Source of the DNA: Pseudofrankia sp. DC12
GTDB lineage: Bacteria; Actinomycetota; Actinomycetes; Frankiales; Frankiaceae
Length of the DNA stretch: 64,000 bases
Direction of reading: 5' to 3'
NCBI RefSeq assembly: GCF_000966285.1
Contig: NZ_KQ031391.1
Location: 6,200,430-6,264,429 of the forward strand
Shown: positions 9,515 to 18,807 of the stretch, piece by piece
Layout: each line of letters starts with the position of its first letter
How positions within the stretch are numbered: the first letter of the stretch is position 1
Made by a program: the position numbers and the translations under genes
Notes under the pieces: model-generated
What the model was told of the DNA's origin: nothing
The model's database searches: none
Seen by the model: the letters and a program-made list of their open reading frames with translations, nothing else

Positions 9515-10309
9515 ATGCTGCCTTGGAGGCTGGCGGCGCGGGCCGCCGCGGGAGTGCTCACCGGGTCACTCGCGCTGGTCGTCGCCGGCTGCGGCCCGAA
9601 CATCGAGAACGACCTGCCGCCGGCACCGACCGCGACCGCCGCGCCGACCGGCCCGGCGAGCGCGGCGCCGAGCGCGAGCCCGTCGTTACCGCCGGGCGAC
9701 CGGGCCTTCCTGCGGCAGCTGGCCGCGACCCTGCCCGGGCTGCGTGCCGACGACGACTGGAAGATCCAGCAGGCGACCTGGGCCTGCCTGGAGCTCGACT
9801 CGGGAATGACGCTGCGCGGGGCCGCGACCACGTCCGCGCTGGTGGCGGACGAGAAGCTCACCGTCGTCGACGCGACGAAGCTCGTCCGCGCCGCCGTGCC
9901 CAACTACTGCCCCCGGCACACCGGCGAGCTGGCCTTCGACGGCAACGCCCCGCTTGACCAGACCCTGGACGCCAACGGCCAGGGCGCCTGCTTCTGGCTC
10001 GACTATGCCCAGGAGCTGTCCAACGGCGGGAAGCGGGTCGGCGACATCGACCTCGCCTACGCCGTGTTCGCCGCGGGCGCGAGCGCCAAGCGGGCGTCGC
10101 CCGACGACTTCCGCGCCGCCTGGCTGGCCATGACCAGCGACATCAGCACCCCGCAGGGCATCGCCGACCGTGAGACGCTGTGCGGGCAGCACGGCTGGCC
10201 CAGCGGGCTCGCCGGCACCATCGGCGGCGGCGGTTCTGGCTCCAGCGGCGGCGGCACCGGCCCGATCGGCGGCCCGGGGTCCGGCGGAAGCACCGGCCAG
10301 CCGGCCTGA
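9515..10309 (+). CDS. Putative lipoprotein with DUF732-like cysteine pattern
   Basis: ATG 9515 has GTGGAGG seven bases upstream and begins MLPWRLAARAAAGVLTGSLA, ending in a VVAGC lipobox (Cys near residue 28), so a lipidated exported protein is predicted. A short Ala/Pro/Thr linker precedes a helical core of about 130 residues: FLRQLAATLPGL, then WACLELDSGMT, DATKLVRAAVPNYCP. The paired cysteines and the helical size resemble small secreted DUF732-type proteins of mycobacteria and relatives, but a second Cys-containing segment and a Gly/Ser-rich tail extend it to 264 residues. No function can be assigned. Confidence 0.78.
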   Translation: MLPWRLAARAAAGVLTGSLALVVAGCGPNIENDLPPAPTATAAPTGPASAAPSASPSLPPGDRAFLRQLAATLPGLRADDDWKIQQATWACLELDSGMTLRGAATTSALVADEKLTVVDATKLVRAAVPNYCPRHTGELAFDGNAPLDQTLDANGQGACFWLDYAQELSNGGKRVGDIDLAYAVFAAGASAKRASPDDFRAAWLAMTSDISTPQGIADRETLCGQHGWPSGLAGTIGGGGSGSSGGGTGPIGGPGSGGSTGQPA

Positions 10310-10360
10310 CCGGAGACCCGGCGCCGCGTGGGCGGGGGCGGGTCTCGGGACGAGCGGCCG

Positions 10361-11296
10361 TCAGTCCAGCGGTGACGTCGAGAGGTCCAGCGACGTCGCC
10401 TGGAAGATCGGCGTCCCCACCGGGCCGCGCCGGCCACTCGGCCCGGTGGCGACCGGCGCGTGACCGGGGTCGAACGTCGCGAACACCCGCGGCCAGCCGG
10501 CCGACGTGAGCTCTACCAGCAGCCGCCGGGTCGACGCGCGGTTCCACAGCGCCGCTATCCCGTCGCCCAGCTCGTCGAAGCCCTCGCGCTGCCAGGTCGC
10601 GTCCAGCAGCACGGCGAACGACGAGTAGAGCATCGCCTGCCGGGTCTCGGCCGCGGCGATCTTGGGCGGGACGCCGTCGTGGCCGCGGATGCCGCTGCTC
10701 GCGGCGGTGTCCGCGGCATTGGCCGGGTCGAGCAGCGCGAGCCGGCGGGCCTCGTCGACGTAGGTCGGGACCGCGCCCAGTGACGTGCTCACCCAGCGGT
10801 AGCGGCCGACCGTGGCCCAGGTCAGCCCGCTGGTCAGGTCGTAGTCGGGCGACCGGGCCAGCCAGCCGCGGATCAGGTCGGCCCGGCGCGAGAACGAGCG
10901 GTTGAGGTTGTCGTGCTGGCTGTACTCGCGCAGCTGGCGGGTCACCCCGAGCAGCTCGTGGAACAGGGCGGCGTCCGTCGGCGCGGTCTCGGTGAGGTAG
11001 CGCAGCCGCCCCATCAGCGTCAGCAGCGTCTCGGCGTCGGCGCTGTCGGTCGAGCCGCGCCGGGCCTCCCGCCAGGCCTCCGTCACCCGGCGGTGCATCG
11101 CCTGGACGAGGCCGACGCTGGCGACCGGCGGCAGGGCGGCACGCAGCTCGCGGTCGCGGCGACGCCAGGTGTCGAGGTCGATGCGGCCGTCGTAGGCCGC
11201 GCGCTGCAGATCACCGATCTCGTCGAGAAGTGGGACGGGCCATCCGAACAAATAGGCCGGCGGGGCCTTGACGAGTTCGCGAATGTCGTCGTCCAC
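10361..11296 (-). CDS. Hypothetical protein, predicted soluble and helical
   Basis: An uninterrupted 311-codon gene with an ATG start and no recognised domain. It begins MDDDIRELVKAPPAYLFGWP and continues as alternating charged helices with segments such as LRYLTETAPTDAALFHELLG and WATVGRYRWVSTSLGAVPTY. It has no signal peptide, no membrane segment and no cysteine motif. The codon pattern is the same as that of its neighbours. It converges on the lipoprotein gene to the left and has its own promoter region to the right. I do not recognise the family. Confidence 0.8.
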   Translation of the reverse strand: MDDDIRELVKAPPAYLFGWPVPLLDEIGDLQRAAYDGRIDLDTWRRRDRELRAALPPVASVGLVQAMHRRVTEAWREARRGSTDSADAETLLTLMGRLRYLTETAPTDAALFHELLGVTRQLREYSQHDNLNRSFSRRADLIRGWLARSPDYDLTSGLTWATVGRYRWVSTSLGAVPTYVDEARRLALLDPANAADTAASSGIRGHDGVPPKIAAAETRQAMLYSSFAVLLDATWQREGFDELGDGIAALWNRASTRRLLVELTSAGWPRVFATFDPGHAPVATGPSGRRGPVGTPIFQATSLDLSTSPLD

Positions 11297-11732
11297 GCGT
11301 CACAGGATGAACCTGACCTCCCGGGCGCGCGACGGGTGGTACCCGGCCGTAACAGCCTGCCAACACGAAGGTGCACCGCCGTCAGCGCGGTGCGGCGCTG
11401 ATCCGGCTCGCGGCCGGTCCCGACGACCATTGGTGACGGGCCGCACGGCCGGTCGGCGCCGGTGCGCACGGGCGCCCTCGGACGGGGACGGGCCGCCGGC
11501 CGGGGCACATACATTCGTGGAGGTAGCTGTTCCAGGTAGAGGTGGCCGGTCCGCCGGGCCAGGCGTCCCGGACGCGCGGCGGCCTCGACCTGTCCCGCGC
11601 GAAGGAGCCCACGTGCCCGCCCCCGCTCGCCGCCCGAACCGTCCCGCGAGCCCCGTGCCCACTCCCATGCCTGGCCTCGGGGCCGGCGCGCCGGGACGGG
11701 CGGCATGACCGCGGGCCGCGGCGGGCGGGCGG
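11297..11732. other. Intergenic, no gene seen
   Basis: Very GC-rich stretch between the hypothetical gene and the MaoC remnant. Open frames here are short or are chance frames. It may contain the lost 5' part of the dehydratase, but no conserved sequence is visible. Confidence 0.4.
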
Positions 11733-12015
11733 CGTCTCGTCTACGGCGGGCACACCATCGGCCTCGCGTTCGCCCCAGGTGACCCGGGCCCCGCCGTCGC
11801 TGGTCACCGTCGCCGGGTGGGCGGGCTGCGATCACACCGGCCCCGTCCACGAGGGCGACACGCTGCGCGGCGAGATCGTGGTCGAGGAGCTGTCGCCGCT
11901 GGCGGCGGGCGGCGGCCGCACGCGGCTGCGCACGCTGGTGCGCGCCGACGCCGAGACGCCGGGTGGCCAGGCCCGCGACGTGCTCGACTGGCGGTTCATC
12001 GCCGTGTTCCCCTGA
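11733..12015 (+). pseudogene. MaoC-like (R)-hydratase remnant, truncated and frameshifted
   Basis: The first frame reads RLVYGGHTIGLAFA, then one extra C within CCCC at 11773-11776 shifts to the frame that reads QVTRAPPSLVTVAGWAGCDH and TGPVHEGDTLRGEIVVEEL, ending WRFIAVFP. Together these match the C-terminal hot-dog half of MaoC-type acyl dehydratases, which hydrate or dehydrate acyl-CoA thioesters. The N-terminal half with the catalytic Asp/His is absent upstream. Truncation and frameshift together argue for a genuine pseudogene rather than sequencing error alone. It is convergent with the MarR-type gene. Confidence 0.68.
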
Positions 12016-12029
12016 CCGAGGGCCCGTGG

Positions 12030-12620
12030 TCAGGCGGTGGGCGCGGAACTCTCGGTGAGGCCGGTGACGAGGCGGTGCAAGGCTGGCAGGGCGGCGCGGA
12101 TCCGGCCCTGGTCGACGTCGGTGAGCCGGCCGAGGACGTGGACGACGGCGTCGTGCAGGCCGCGCTCGACGCCCTCGACCTCCCTGCGGGCCTCGTTGGA
12201 GAGGAAGAGCCGGGCGATCCGGCGGTCGCGGGGGTCACCGCGCCGCTCGACGAGGCCGGCGCCGACCAGGTCCGTGAGCAGGGTCGAGAGGTTGTGTGGG
12301 CGCATCGAGAGGGCCTCGGCGGCGACCCGCACCGAGATCCCCGGCTGGCCGGCCAGCAGCCGCAGCACCTGGACGTGGCGCGGGCGCAGCTTCGCGAACG
12401 CCGCCGGGGTGGCCGCCGGCTGCTGGGCGCCGACGGCCTGCCACAGCAGCCGGGCGGCGTCGACGACCTCGTCGGCGAGCTGCTCGGTGCGTCCGCCGCG
12501 GGTGGAGACGACAGTGGCCAGGTCGTTTGCGAGCCGTTCCGGGAAGGCGGCCGCGCCGGTCACCTGACGGCGGGTGCCCGGCGCCGTCGGGGCCGGCGCC
12601 GTCGGGGCCGGCGCGGTCAT
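12030..12620 (-). CDS. MarR-family transcriptional regulator
   Basis: The 196-residue protein has a winged helix at about residues 75-145: RPRHVQVLRLLAGQPGISVR, VAAEALSMRPHNLSTLLTDL, then the wing VERRGDPRDRRIARLFLS. The DPRDRR block is the MarR wing signature. Flanking helices form the dimer interface. The start ATG 12620 is chosen because upstream codons are Arg/His-rich and do not look coding; the tail MTAPAPTAPAPTAP is a low-complexity leader. Its target and ligand are unknown. It is divergent from uppP, with about 480 bases between. Confidence 0.88.
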   Translation of the reverse strand: MTAPAPTAPAPTAPGTRRQVTGAAAFPERLANDLATVVSTRGGRTEQLADEVVDAARLLWQAVGAQQPAATPAAFAKLRPRHVQVLRLLAGQPGISVRVAAEALSMRPHNLSTLLTDLVGAGLVERRGDPRDRRIARLFLSNEARREVEGVERGLHDAVVHVLGRLTDVDQGRIRAALPALHRLVTGLTESSAPTA

Positions 12621-13104
12621 CTCGCCGGCCCGCCCGGCCTGCTGCGGCCGATGGCTCTGATGGTGGCGACGGGCCGGGAGGTGGACCGCTCGCCCGGGAG
12701 AGGTTCCCTGTGGTGTCCGCACATCACACAGCCTGTTCTATCGGAGTTTCCTCCGCATTCGCCTGCGGTTTCCCGAACGTACCGGTGGCCGGGGGCTTCG
12801 CGCACCAGCCGCACCGCGTGAGAACGCTCTCGGGCAAGAGTTAGTCTGAAAGCGGACTGGCTTCCGTATCTGGGGGGACTGATCCCGGTTCGTCGTTGTT
12901 CTGCCGATTCGCCACCGCCGCCGGCTGATGGACGCTGATGGGCTGCTTGCCGGCACCGCGACGGCGTCGACTACTGTCAGGCGCCGTGACCAGGTACGGA
13001 ACGCGCTCGGGCGACGCTACCCACGCGCCAGCAGGCCCGCGCAGCCTCGCCAGCGCCGCCGCCGATGCCCCGGTGGCCCCCTCCGTCAGCCGGGCTGGCG
13101 CCGC
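12621..13104. other. Divergent intergenic region between marR-type gene and uppP
   Basis: No coding sequence recognised. It presumably holds the promoters of both divergent genes; no clear -35/-10 pair could be picked out by eye. Confidence 0.4.
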
Positions 13105-14001
13105 GTGAACTGGTTCCAGGGCGGTGCCCTCGGCCTGGTCCAGGGGCTGACCGAGTTTCTTCCCGTCTCCTCCAGCGCGCACCTGCGGATCGCGGCCGCG
13201 CTCGCCGGCTGGGACGACCCCGGCGCGGCGTTCACCGCCGTGAGCCAGATCGGCACGGAGACCGCGGTCCTGCTCTACTTCCGCAAGGACATCGCCCGGA
13301 TCGTGTCGGCCTGGGCCCGGTCGCTGCGGGACCCGAAGATGCGCGAGACGCTGGACGCCCGGATGGGCTGGCTCATCATCATCGGCTCGATCCCCGTCTG
13401 CCTGCTCGGGGTCACCCTCAAGAACACCATCGAAGGGCCGTTCCGGGACCTTCGGCTCATCGCGATGACGCTGATCGTGCTCGGCCTGATCCTCGGCGCC
13501 GCCGACCTGTACTCCTCGCAGGCCGGCCGGCGCGGCCGGCATGCGTTCCCGCGCCGGCGCAAGACGGTCGAGGACCTGACCGTCCGCGACGGGCTGATCT
13601 ACGGCCTGTGCCAGTCGCTGGCTCTGGTACCGGGAGTTTCCCGCTCCGGCGCGACCGTCAGTGGTGGGCTGTTCCTCGGCTACACCCGTGAGGCCGCGGC
13701 GCGGTACTCGTTCCTGCTCGCGATCCCGGCCGTGCTCGCCTCCGGCCTGTTCGAGCTCAAGGACGTCCCGGGAAGCAACGTCGCGTGGGGACCGACCGTG
13801 CTCGCGACCGCGATCGCGTTCGTCGTCGGCTACTCGGCGATCGCCTGGTTCCTGCGTTACATCTCCACCAGGAGCTTCGCGCCGTTCGTCATCTACCGGG
13901 TCGCGCTGGGCATCCTGCTGCTGGCCCTGATCGTCAGCGGCCACCTCGACGCCCGCGCCGCTGAGACGACGACCGCCACACCCCCGCCCGCGGCCGGCTA
14001 G
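13105..14001 (+). CDS. uppP: Undecaprenyl-diphosphatase (BacA/UppP)
   Basis: Integral membrane phosphatase that dephosphorylates undecaprenyl pyrophosphate to recycle the lipid carrier for peptidoglycan and other wall polymers; overproduction gives bacitracin resistance. The 298-residue protein starts at GTG 13105 with the first family motif LVQGLTEFLPVSSSAH, and carries the second, LVPGVSRSGATVSGGLFLG. About seven or eight hydrophobic helices are visible, including WLIIIGSIPVCLLGV and LIAMTLIVLGLILGAADL. The length matches actinobacterial UppP (about 275-300). The start is placed directly before the first helix; the upstream frame is Arg/Pro-rich. It stands alone. Confidence 0.96.
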   Translation: MNWFQGGALGLVQGLTEFLPVSSSAHLRIAAALAGWDDPGAAFTAVSQIGTETAVLLYFRKDIARIVSAWARSLRDPKMRETLDARMGWLIIIGSIPVCLLGVTLKNTIEGPFRDLRLIAMTLIVLGLILGAADLYSSQAGRRGRHAFPRRRKTVEDLTVRDGLIYGLCQSLALVPGVSRSGATVSGGLFLGYTREAAARYSFLLAIPAVLASGLFELKDVPGSNVAWGPTVLATAIAFVVGYSAIAWFLRYISTRSFAPFVIYRVALGILLLALIVSGHLDARAAETTTATPPPAAG

Positions 14002-14355
14002 CCGTCGCCTCCGAGCAGGACGTCCGCCGTTCCGGTCCCCATGATCGCGGATTCGACCCTCCGATGGTCGTAGGCGGGTCCGTTCCATAACCCTCAGGAC
14101 CCTGCTGGCTAATTCGGGAAAGCCTCGGGTGATCTAGAAGAGGTGCCCAGACATACGCCATATAAGGGACGCCGGAACGACCGCTCGCCCCCTGATCGGC
14201 GGCCAGTCCCGGCCGAGTCGTAGCTGCGTGTAATTGGCCAGCAGGATCCCTCAGCGGGCGAAAACGACGATCAAGGCGTTGCGGCGGCCCTGACCGGTCT
14301 GGCGCTGCAGGACGCCCAGTCGAGGTGCCGCGCTGGGGCCGGGTCCGGCCTGGTG
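14002..14355. other. Intergenic, no gene seen
   Basis: Slightly less GC-rich convergent gap between uppP and the kinase gene. It contains AT-richer patches near 14090-14170 but no convincing coding frame, RNA gene or clear terminator hairpin. Confidence 0.4.
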
Positions 14356-15531
14356 TCAGGAGCGGTGGCGGCGCAGGTCGGGGAGCTTGCGGACCCAGGG
14401 GCGGGCCCGGTCCGCCAGGTCGGCCAGGCGGGCCACGGCGGACCGTGGGTCGGCGGGCTTCGGGGCCGCGGATCCACGAGCCGGCGCCACGGGAGCCGGT
14501 TTCTGCGGAACCACCCACGATGCCTGCGGTGCCGGTGGGGTTGCAGGATGTTGGGCCAAGGGCGGCGGTGGCGACGGCCGTCGGTGCGCGCTGGGCGGTG
14601 CGAGCGGGCGGAGGGCCGCGGTGCCGGTAGGGAGCCGCTGCGTGGCCTCGCCGTCCACCTCGGCGGGCGCGGGCGCGTCGGCCTCGACGGTCACGTCCAT
14701 CAGGCCCAGCAGCAGCTCGCGGGCGGCCGGGCGGCCGGCGGGGTCCTTCGCGAGGGCGCGGACGACGACGGGGCGCAGCGCGGCGGGCAGGCCGGCGAGG
14801 TCGGGCGGGTCGTGCAGGACCCGCCGCAGCAGCTCCAGCAGGGGCGGCTCGCCGAACGGGGGGCGGCCGGTCGCGGCGAAGACCACGATCGCGCCCCAGG
14901 CGTGCACGTCGGTGGCGGTCGAGGCCGGCAGGTCGCGGGCCTGCTCGGGGGCCATGAAGACCGGCGTGCCGAGCCGGCCGACGGTGATGTTGGTGGCGTC
15001 CTCGAGCGGGCGGCAGATCCCGAAGTCGATCACCCGCCAGCCGGACCGGGACAGCATGATGTTGCCGGGCTTCAGGTCGCGGTGGACGACACCGGCCGCG
15101 TGGATCGCCGTCAGCGCCGAGGCGACCGAGACCGCGAGCCGTTCCAGCTCGGCCGGCGCCAGTGGGCCGCTCTGCTCGACCGCGGCGCCGAGCGTCGGGC
15201 CGTCGATGAACTCGGTCACCAGGTACGGGCGGGGCGCCTCGACGTCGACGTCGAGAACCTCTGCGGTGCAGAAACGGGCCACCCGCCGGGCCGCCCGTGC
15301 CTCGCGCCGGAACCGCTCCCGGAAGGCCGGCACCTGGGCGAGGTCCTCGTCGATCACCTTGAGCGCGACCAGCGGTCCGGCCTGGGCGCGCCCGGGGCGG
15401 TTCGTGGCCTCCGGGTCGACGTTCTCGGCGATCCGCCGGGCGAGGTAGACCGAGCTCATTCCGCCTTTTCCGAGCAGCCCCAGCACCCGGTACGGGCCGA
15501 TCCGGCGCGGGTCACCCGGACCGATCGGCAT
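14356..15531 (-). CDS. Ser/Thr protein kinase, soluble
   Basis: A Hanks-type kinase at residues 10-270: glycine loop LLGKGGMSSVYLA, catalytic Lys in LVALKVIDE, catalytic loop VVHRDLKPGNIML, DFGIC at the Mg site, activation segment VGRLGTPVFMAPEQA and the DVHAWGAIV helix. All key residues are present. The C-terminal 110 residues are Pro/Ala-rich and contain no obvious transmembrane helix and no PASTA repeats, so this should be a cytoplasmic kinase. ATG 15531 is used; GTG 15552 is an alternative. It is divergent from the WYL regulator gene. Its substrates are unknown. Confidence 0.95.
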   Translation of the reverse strand: MPIGPGDPRRIGPYRVLGLLGKGGMSSVYLARRIAENVDPEATNRPGRAQAGPLVALKVIDEDLAQVPAFRERFRREARAARRVARFCTAEVLDVDVEAPRPYLVTEFIDGPTLGAAVEQSGPLAPAELERLAVSVASALTAIHAAGVVHRDLKPGNIMLSRSGWRVIDFGICRPLEDATNITVGRLGTPVFMAPEQARDLPASTATDVHAWGAIVVFAATGRPPFGEPPLLELLRRVLHDPPDLAGLPAALRPVVVRALAKDPAGRPAARELLLGLMDVTVEADAPAPAEVDGEATQRLPTGTAALRPLAPPSAHRRPSPPPPLAQHPATPPAPQASWVVPQKPAPVAPARGSAAPKPADPRSAVARLADLADRARPWVRKLPDLRRHRS

Positions 15532-15791
15532 CACGTCCGGCAGCGCGACCACCCCGTCCCAGCGACGTGACGCCAGGCGTCGCCTCGCGCGCCGGCTCCT
15601 TGCACGGATCTTCCTTCCCGGAAGGCTATCTCCCTGGCCGTCGCCGACGTAGGCCCGCTTACCCCTGGCCCTGCCACGGTCCCACTCCTGCGCCGGTAGA
15701 CCATCACCTATTGCGGCCGGATACTGGCCACATTTGACGGCATGTTGGAGCGCGTGCCGGACCAGGACCGCCCCGCCTCGAGGAGACAGCC

Positions 15792-16892
15792 GTGCCCGAC
15801 GAGCCCGCGGTACCCAACGAGCCAGGCCGGCCCGGCGGGCCGGATTCGCCCGGCGGGCCGGACGCGTTCGACGAGCCGGACGGCCGGGCCGGGGTGCCGG
15901 GCGCGTCGCCGAGCACGCGGATGCTCCGGCTGCTGGCGCTGCTGCAGACGCATCGGTACTGGCCGGGGGCCGAGCTCGCCGAGCGGCTGGCGGTGAGCGC
16001 GCGAACGCTGCGCCGGGACGTCGAGCGGCTGCGTGAGCTGGGCTACCCGGTGCGGGCCAGCCGGGGCGTGGCCGGCGGCTACCAGCTGAAGGCCGGTGCC
16101 GCGGTGCCGCCACTGCTGCTGGACGACGACGAGGCAGTGGCGATCATGGTCGGGCTGCGTGCGGCCGTCACCGGCTCGGTGGCCGGGATCGAGGAGGCCG
16201 CCGTGCGGGCGCTGGCGAAGGTCATCCAGGTGATCCCGCTGCGGCTGCGGCACCGGGCCGACGCGCTGGGCGCCTACACGGTGCCGGTGGCGGCCGCCGG
16301 CCCGCGCGTGGACGCGGCGCTGCTGACGGCGCTGGCGCTCGCGGCCCGGGCGGACGAGCAGGTGAGGTTCGGCTACACCGACCGGGAGGGCACCGCCAGC
16401 CGCCGCCGGGTCGAGCCGCACCGGCTGGTGTCGCTGGGCGGGCGCTGGTATCTCGTCGGTTTCGACGTCGACCGGGACGACTGGCGGACGTTCCGGCTGG
16501 ACCGGATCGCCGGGCCGCCGGCGACCGGGCCGCGGTTTCGGCCGCGGGAGCTGCCGGGCGGCGACGCCGCGGCCTTCGTGCGCGCGGCCGTGCGGTCCGG
16601 GCCGTCCCGGACCCACCATCAGGTCGAGGTGCTCGTCAACGCGCCGGTGGAGGCGGTCGCCCGGGTGATCGGCCGCTGGGGCACGGCCGAGCCGGCCGGC
16701 GACGCGGAGCCGGGCCGCTGCCGGCTGCGGATGACCGCCGATGACCTGGCCTGGCCGGTGCTGATACTGACCCAGGTGGGTGCGCCGTTCACGGTGGTGG
16801 GGCCAGCGGTGTTCGCCGAGCACGTCCGCGCGGTCGGCCGGCTGTTCGCCGCGGCCTCCCGGTCCGTGCCCACGGGCGCGGCGGCCGGCTGA
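15792..16892 (+). CDS. WYL-domain HTH transcriptional regulator
   Basis: After an acidic Pro/Gly-rich leader, the helix-turn-helix at about residues 43-90 reads MLRLLALLQTHRYWPGAELA and SARTLRRDVERLRELGYPV, followed by the RGVAGGYQL wing. The WYL domain follows, with VEPHRLVSLGGRWYLVGFD; the W-Y-L core is intact. A C-terminal WCX-like extension ends the 366-residue protein. GTG 15792 has GGAG about eight bases upstream. WYL proteins sense ligands such as nucleic acids or nucleotides and regulate varied genes; the target here is unknown. It is divergent from the kinase gene, so the two might share control. Confidence 0.94.
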   Translation: MPDEPAVPNEPGRPGGPDSPGGPDAFDEPDGRAGVPGASPSTRMLRLLALLQTHRYWPGAELAERLAVSARTLRRDVERLRELGYPVRASRGVAGGYQLKAGAAVPPLLLDDDEAVAIMVGLRAAVTGSVAGIEEAAVRALAKVIQVIPLRLRHRADALGAYTVPVAAAGPRVDAALLTALALAARADEQVRFGYTDREGTASRRRVEPHRLVSLGGRWYLVGFDVDRDDWRTFRLDRIAGPPATGPRFRPRELPGGDAAAFVRAAVRSGPSRTHHQVEVLVNAPVEAVARVIGRWGTAEPAGDAEPGRCRLRMTADDLAWPVLILTQVGAPFTVVGPAVFAEHVRAVGRLFAAASRSVPTGAAAG

Positions 16893-16936
16893 GCCGGTGT
16901 GGTGCCAACCCGGGCCAGCCAGGCGCGGCCCGGTGA

Positions 16937-17605
16937 TCAGCGGCTGTGCGGGCGGTAGCAGGCCATGACCTGGGTGACCTGGGCTGGTTCCAGCGCCGAG
17001 GTCGGCAGCGGGCTGGGGGCGTCGCGGCTGGTGCGCAGGCCGTCGAGCATGATCCCCAGGAAACGGCGCCAGGACTCGGGGGCCACCTCGCGGGTGAAGT
17101 CCGCGACGGCTGTCAGCATCAGCTGGACCAGCCCGATGTCGGTGCCGGCGATGTCGGGCCGCAGCTGGCCGGCCAGCTGGGCCCGCTCGACGAGCGCGTA
17201 GAACAGCGGCCCGATCCGGTCCCGGTCGGCGGCGATCCGGGCCCGGCCGTGCGCCGTCGAGAAGACCAGTTCCTTGAGGCCCCGGTCGGCGACCTGGCGG
17301 GCAGTGGCCTGGTCGAGGAAGGACACCAGCCCGGTCCACGGGTCCTCGTCGCGCAGGCACTCCTCGGCGAGCTCGACGAGGTTGCCGATCCGGTCCTCGA
17401 ACAGGGCCTCGATGAGCAGCTCCTTGGTCGGGAACCGCCGGTAGAACGTGCCGATGCCCACCCCGGACCGCCGGGCGATCTCGTCGGTCGTGACGTCGAG
17501 GCCCAGCTCGGCGAACGCCTCGGCGGCGCCCTCGAGAATCCGCCGGCGGTTGCGTTCGGCGTCCCGCCGCAGCGGCCGGCGCGCCGTGGCCGTCTGCTCC
17601 GTCAC
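16937..17605 (-). CDS. TetR-family transcriptional regulator
   Basis: A 222-residue TetR repressor. The HTH is in the first 65 residues: RRDAERNRRRILEGAAEAFA, VTTDEIARRSGVGIGTFYRR, FPTKELLIEALF. The C-terminal domain is typical of actinobacterial regulators and contains LKELVFSTAHGRARIAADRD. The start ATG is standard. It lies downstream of the pirin gene on the same strand with a gap of about 115 bases, so it might share a transcript with it. The ligand is unknown. Confidence 0.94.
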   Translation of the reverse strand: MTEQTATARRPLRRDAERNRRRILEGAAEAFAELGLDVTTDEIARRSGVGIGTFYRRFPTKELLIEALFEDRIGNLVELAEECLRDEDPWTGLVSFLDQATARQVADRGLKELVFSTAHGRARIAADRDRIGPLFYALVERAQLAGQLRPDIAGTDIGLVQLMLTAVADFTREVAPESWRRFLGIMLDGLRTSRDAPSPLPTSALEPAQVTQVMACYRPHSR

Positions 17606-17722
17606 ATCGCTGATCGTAACGGCCGGCCCTGGGCTGACACCGTCCGTTGGGCCGCCCGCCTCACAGGACGCGTCCGGCGCGCCCCGCGGCCGCCGGCCAG
17701 GTGCCGCGGGGCCGGCCGAGGA

Positions 17723-18499
17723 TCAGGCGCGCACGGTGGCGTGCATCTCCCAGACGAGGATCTCGCTCGCCTCGGTCGCGGTGACGGTGTGGCCGCCGGT
17801 GGCGGTGAAGCGGGCGGCGTCGCCGTGGGCCAGGGTGCCCTCGCCCTCCAGGGCCACCGCGCCCTTCGGTACGAACAGGTGCAGGAACGGCGCGTCGGGC
17901 AGGGTCACGGTCCGGCCTGGCTCCAGGCGGGCGGCGTGCAGGGCGGCGTGCTTGTTGGAGATGCGGATCGCGGCCTGGTCGGCGTCCCGCTCCAGGCCGG
18001 AGGCGACCGTCACCAGCCCGCCCGCGAGCAGCTCGCCGTCGATCTCCAGCTGCTCGTAGCCGGGCTCGACGCCGGCCGTGTCCGGGAGGACCCACATCTG
18101 GACGAAGTGCACCGGCTCGGTGTGCTCGTCCGCGCCGGTCAGCCGCCAGGCGTCGTTCTTCTCCGAGTGCAGGATTCCGGTGCCGGCGCTCATCCGCTGG
18201 GCCAGGCCGGGGTAGATCACCCCCGAGGTGCCGATCGAGTCCTGGTGGACGAGCGCGCCCGCCATCACCCAGGTGACGATCTCCATGTCGCGGTGCGGGT
18301 GTGTCTCGAAGCCGGTGCCCGGCGCGACGATGTCGTCGTTGTTGACCAGCAGCAGGCCGTGGTGGGTGTTCGCCGGCTCGTAGTGGTGCCCGAACGAGAA
18401 CGAGTGCTTGGAGTCGAGCCAGCCGGTCCGGGTCGCGAACCGGTCGTCCGCGCGCCGGATCTCGACGCCCGCCGCGCGGCTCGTGGTCGCAGCAGCCAT
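17723..18499 (-). CDS. Pirin-family bicupin protein
   Basis: A 258-residue protein with the pirin N-terminal cupin. FSFGHHYEP, then GFETHPHRDMEIVTWVMAGA supplies the metal-binding His and Glu residues, followed by HQDSIG, MSAGTGILHSEKN and VHFVQMWVLP. The C-terminal cupin covers about residues 150-250. Bacterial pirins (YhaK/YhhW types) bind iron and can have quercetinase activity or act as redox-linked regulators. The metal ligands look intact. Short and complete, on the same strand as the TetR gene downstream. Confidence 0.94.
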   Translation of the reverse strand: MAAATTSRAAGVEIRRADDRFATRTGWLDSKHSFSFGHHYEPANTHHGLLLVNNDDIVAPGTGFETHPHRDMEIVTWVMAGALVHQDSIGTSGVIYPGLAQRMSAGTGILHSEKNDAWRLTGADEHTEPVHFVQMWVLPDTAGVEPGYEQLEIDGELLAGGLVTVASGLERDADQAAIRISNKHAALHAARLEPGRTVTLPDAPFLHLFVPKGAVALEGEGTLAHGDAARFTATGGHTVTATEASEILVWEMHATVRA

Positions 18500-18807
18500 G
18501 GTGGGCTGTCCGTCCTCTCTGGTCCGGTCTTCGTGGTCCGGTGTTCATGTTTCCGTCGTGTAGTTGCTGACGCAACTATCTAACAACAGGAGCCCGAGGT
18601 CATTCCCCGGGGCCTGGCGCAGATCTTGTAGTCCCCCGTCGCATCGCCAAGGCCGCCGAGCGCGCCCTGGTGTGTTGATCTCCGGCGGCCTCCGGTCACA
18701 CGATCGGTCGGCTGGGAACGGGGCCCGGCCGGGAACCGCGTCGGCCCGGAAAGCGGAGCTGGGAACGGGGTCGGCTGGGAACCGCGTCGGCTGGGAACAC
18801 TGTGGCC
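18500..18807. other. Divergent promoter region between pirin gene and hypF
   Basis: No gene. Near 18720-18800 a short motif around GGGAAC (as in CTGGGAAC) recurs five times in about 80 bases immediately upstream of hypF. No promoter hexamers stand out. Confidence 0.4.

Noticed and set aside
12012-12033. CTGACC...GGTCAG hairpin as a bidirectional terminator
   Set aside because: Only six base pairs with a ten-base loop and overlapping both stop codons; too weak to assert.
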